Of a stretch of DNA of 7,365 bases, positions 5,943 to 7,365 are shown one piece after another; position 1 is the first letter of the stretch; the number at the start of each line of letters is the position of its first letter. The notes under the pieces are model-generated. The model ran no database searches and was not told the origin of the DNA. It saw only the letters and a program-made list of their open reading frames with translations. The position numbers and the translations under genes were made by a program. The stretch is from Omnitrophica bacterium GWA2_41_15 (GTDB lineage Bacteria; Omnitrophota; Gorgyraeia; Gorgyraeales; Gorgyraeaceae): assembly GCA_919902485.1 (NCBI GenBank), contig CAKKRB010000147.1:1-7365 (forward strand), read 5' to 3'.

Positions 5943-5977
5943 TTCACAAAACGAGTATGACTTGTTTTGTGAATTAA
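5939..5977. repeat. Long inverted repeat at the trpF stop codon
   Basis: TTAATTCACAAAAC (5939-5952) is perfectly complementary to GTTTTGTGAATTAA (5964-5977). Inside, GAG/CTT adds three more pairs (one G-T), leaving a 5-nt loop, TATGA. The trpF TAA (5940-5942) is in the left arm. As RNA this is a stable 17-bp hairpin at the very end of the trp operon. No T-run follows on the + strand (GAGCCATT), so it is not a textbook intrinsic terminator, though it could end or protect the trp transcript. Because it is symmetrical it could also be a palindromic repeat insertion. Confidence 0.8.
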
Positions 5978-5986
5978 GAGCCATTC

Positions 5987-6014
5987 TTGACAAACCCCTT
6001 AAAATCATTATACT
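5987..6014 (+). promoter_or_regulatory. Sigma-70-type promoter for the apgM-type gene
   Basis: A perfect -35 TTGACA (5987-5992) and a 5/6 -10 TATACT (6009-6014) are separated by 16 nt. Transcription would start near 6020-6022, giving a leader of about 83 nt that is AT-rich, includes the 10-nt palindrome ATATTAATAT (6033-6042) near its start, and carries the GTAGGG palindrome (6054-6082) before the ribosome-binding site. It lies just after the trpF-end hairpin, which supports apgM being a unit separate from the trp operon. A second possible -10 (TATAAC, 6027-6032) lacks a good -35. Confidence 0.72.
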
Positions 6015-6053
6015 TTCTTATACATCTATAACATATTAATATCCATATATTTG

Positions 6054-6082
6054 GTAGGGAACGGTTTAAAACCGTTCCCTAC
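6054..6082. repeat. Perfect 29-nt palindrome in the apgM leader (GTAGGG family, copy 2)
   Basis: GTAGGGAACGGTTT (6054-6067) pairs perfectly with its reverse complement (6069-6082) around a central A at 6068. Aligned with copy 1 at 969-997 it has the same 14-1-14 layout and the same GTAGGG and GGTTT blocks. The two differing arm positions are both compensated in the opposite arm, so pairing is kept. It lies 21 nt before the apgM start, just ahead of the ribosome-binding site GGGG (6092-6095), the same relative placement as copy 1 before hisI. No T-run follows. Confidence 0.9.
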
Positions 6083-6103
6083 TAGTTTAATGGGGAATAA
6101 GTT

Positions 6104-7312
6104 ATGAAATACATAGTCCTTGTTGGGGATGGCATGGGTGACAGACCTATTGAAGACCTTGGGGGCAAGACTGTACTCGAGGTTGCCAAGATCCCGAATA
6201 TGAATTTTATAGCAGAATATGGCAAGGTAGGGCTTACAAATATGGTGCCTGCTAGAATGCCTCCTGCAAGCGATGTGGCAAACCTTTCTATACTGGGGTA
6301 TAATCCGAGAAAATACTATACTGGCCGCGGGCCGCTGGAAGCAGCAAATATGGGCATAGATCTTAAGGATAATGAGGTTGCTTTCAGGTGCAATCTTGTG
6401 ACTATTTCAGACGAGAGAATGGCAGATTACAGCGCAGGCCATATATCCAATGAAGAGGCGAAATCCATAATAGAAGAATTGAATTCAAAATTAGGCGCAG
6501 AGGATATAAAATTTTATCCCGGCATAAGCTACAGGCATCTTGTTGTTTTTAAGTGCAGCGATAATGAAGAACAGAAAGGTTTTGTAAATGCAAAGTGTCT
6601 ACCGCCGCATGACATAGCTGGAAAAAAAATAGACAGATTTTTTCCTTCAAGGACCCCTCAGGCAGAAGTATTGAGAAGATTAATGGATGAATCCAGAAAA
6701 ATTCTGGCTGATCATGAAGTCAACAGGGTCAGGCTGGATTTAAAAGAAAACCCAGCGAACATGATTTGGCTCTGGGGCCAGGGCATAAAGCCTTTTATGC
6801 CTAAATTTTCAAAGCTTTACAACGTGGAAGGCTCTATTATTTCAGCAGTTGACCTTATAAAAGGCATAGGCAGGATAATAGGCCTGGATGTAATAGATGT
6901 GCCTGGCGCAACAGGTTATTATGACACAAATTATTTGGGAAAGGCGGAATATGCGATTGAATCCCTAAAGAAAAAGGATTTTGTATTTGTGCATGTGGAA
7001 GCGCCTGACGAAGCAGGGCATAACGGAGACCTGAGAGAAAAGATTTACAGCATAGAGAAGTTTGATAAGTTTGTAGTGGGTACGATACTGAGTCATTTTA
7101 AGTCTTCAAAAGAGGAGTCCAGGATCCTTGTCCTGTATGACCATGCAACGCCAGTGGCGATAAAGACTCATGCCAGGGACCGCGTATGTTTTGCCATGTA
7201 CGGCACTGATATTGAGCATGGAGATATTAAACATTTTAATGAAAAGGAAGCCCGCCTCAGCAAATTCCGCATAGATAAGGGCCATGAATTAATGGAATTT
7301 TTTATTAGATAA
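6104..7312 (+). CDS. apgM: ApgM-type cofactor-independent phosphoglycerate mutase or homoserine kinase
   Basis: This is a 402-residue member of the alkaline phosphatase superfamily, archaeal-type (2,3-BPG-independent) phosphoglycerate mutase group. The metal and nucleophile residues are visible: Asp9 in VGDGMGD, the phosphorylatable Ser56 in MPPASDVANLSILGY, Asp302 and His306 in VEAPDEAGHNGD, Asp346-His347 in LYDHATP, and His356 in THARD. YYTGRGPLEA (71-80) and FYPGISYRHLV (137-147) are typical of the bacterial subgroup. Two roles are possible: interconversion of 2- and 3-phosphoglycerate in glycolysis, or phosphorylation of homoserine, as proposed for the bacterial subgroup found near threonine-pathway genes. 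The window ends before the next gene, so context cannot decide. The start is supported by GGGG (6092-6095), and the gene has its own promoter and a 161-nt gap from trpF. The protein looks complete. Confidence 0.9.
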   Translation: MKYIVLVGDGMGDRPIEDLGGKTVLEVAKIPNMNFIAEYGKVGLTNMVPARMPPASDVANLSILGYNPRKYYTGRGPLEAANMGIDLKDNEVAFRCNLVTISDERMADYSAGHISNEEAKSIIEELNSKLGAEDIKFYPGISYRHLVVFKCSDNEEQKGFVNAKCLPPHDIAGKKIDRFFPSRTPQAEVLRRLMDESRKILADHEVNRVRLDLKENPANMIWLWGQGIKPFMPKFSKLYNVEGSIISAVDLIKGIGRIIGLDVIDVPGATGYYDTNYLGKAEYAIESLKKKDFVFVHVEAPDEAGHNGDLREKIYSIEKFDKFVVGTILSHFKSSKEESRILVLYDHATPVAIKTHARDRVCFAMYGTDIEHGDIKHFNEKEARLSKFRIDKGHELMEFFIR

Positions 7313-7343
7313 ACTATTTACAAGGTGTATTATTTAAATAGTT
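7312..7343 (+). terminator. AT-rich inverted repeat after apgM, possible weak terminator
   Basis: AACTATTTA (7312-7320) is complementary to TAAATAGTT (7335-7343), a 9-bp AT-rich stem with a 14-nt loop starting at the last base of the stop codon. A short T-run (GTTTTAATTA, from 7351) follows at a distance. The stem is weak and the T-run is not adjacent, so terminator function is uncertain. The remaining bases to the window end hold no recognisable gene start. Confidence 0.35.
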
Positions 7344-7365
7344 AGGTTACGTTTTAATTATATTA

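Noticed and set aside
5943..6103. A small RNA gene, tRNA or CRISPR repeat in the trpF-apgM gap
   Set aside because: No tRNA cloverleaf or spaced direct repeats are seen. The gap is accounted for by one hairpin, one promoter, an AT-rich leader and one palindrome.

Overview
This 7.4-kb window is a tightly packed, one-directional (+ strand) amino-acid biosynthesis locus from a bacterium. It holds the end of a histidine operon (hisA tail, hisF, hisI), then five tryptophan genes (trpE, trpG, trpD, trpC, trpF), then a separately promoted gene of the apgM type (cofactor-independent phosphoglycerate mutase / proposed homoserine kinase family). The DNA is moderately AT-rich, arginine is mostly encoded by AGG/AGA, and several genes abut or overlap. 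The fused his-trp order, the small separate proteins and the apgM-type gene fit an uncultivated Omnitrophota-like or related anaerobic lineage. That assignment is inference only; the window has no taxonomic marker.

Layout: hisA (3' end) overlaps hisF by 7 nt. A 62-nt gap with a 31-nt perfect palindrome precedes hisI. The hisI stop is followed with no gap by the trpE start, so the two pathways are physically joined. trpE and trpG overlap by ATGA. A 64-nt gap containing stacked hairpins, one terminator-like, separates trpG from trpD. trpD-trpC (1-nt gap) and trpC-trpF (17-nt overlap) are tightly coupled. trpF ends inside a long hairpin. A near-consensus sigma-70-type promoter follows, and then a second palindrome of the same family as the first lies in the leader of the apgM-type gene. 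An AT-rich inverted repeat follows that gene.

Function: HisA, HisF and HisI are consecutive middle steps of histidine synthesis. HisF needs the glutaminase HisH, which is not in view. TrpE+TrpG make anthranilate from chorismate and glutamine, TrpD adds phosphoribose from PRPP, TrpF isomerises and TrpC closes the indole ring to give indole-3-glycerol phosphate. The last step (trpB/trpA) is absent here. HisA, HisF, TrpC and TrpF are all (beta-alpha)8 barrels, so four such barrels lie in one presumed transcription unit.

The enzymes are ordinary and mostly carry their expected catalytic residues. The more interesting signals are small: a four-copy 7-bp tandem repeat inside trpE whose unit length is not a multiple of three; two covarying copies of a GTAGGG...CCCTAC palindrome, each placed just upstream of a ribosome-binding site; the hairpin cluster inside the trp operon; and the ambiguous substrate of the apgM-type protein. 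I see no sign of a new defence, mobile or RNA-guided system.
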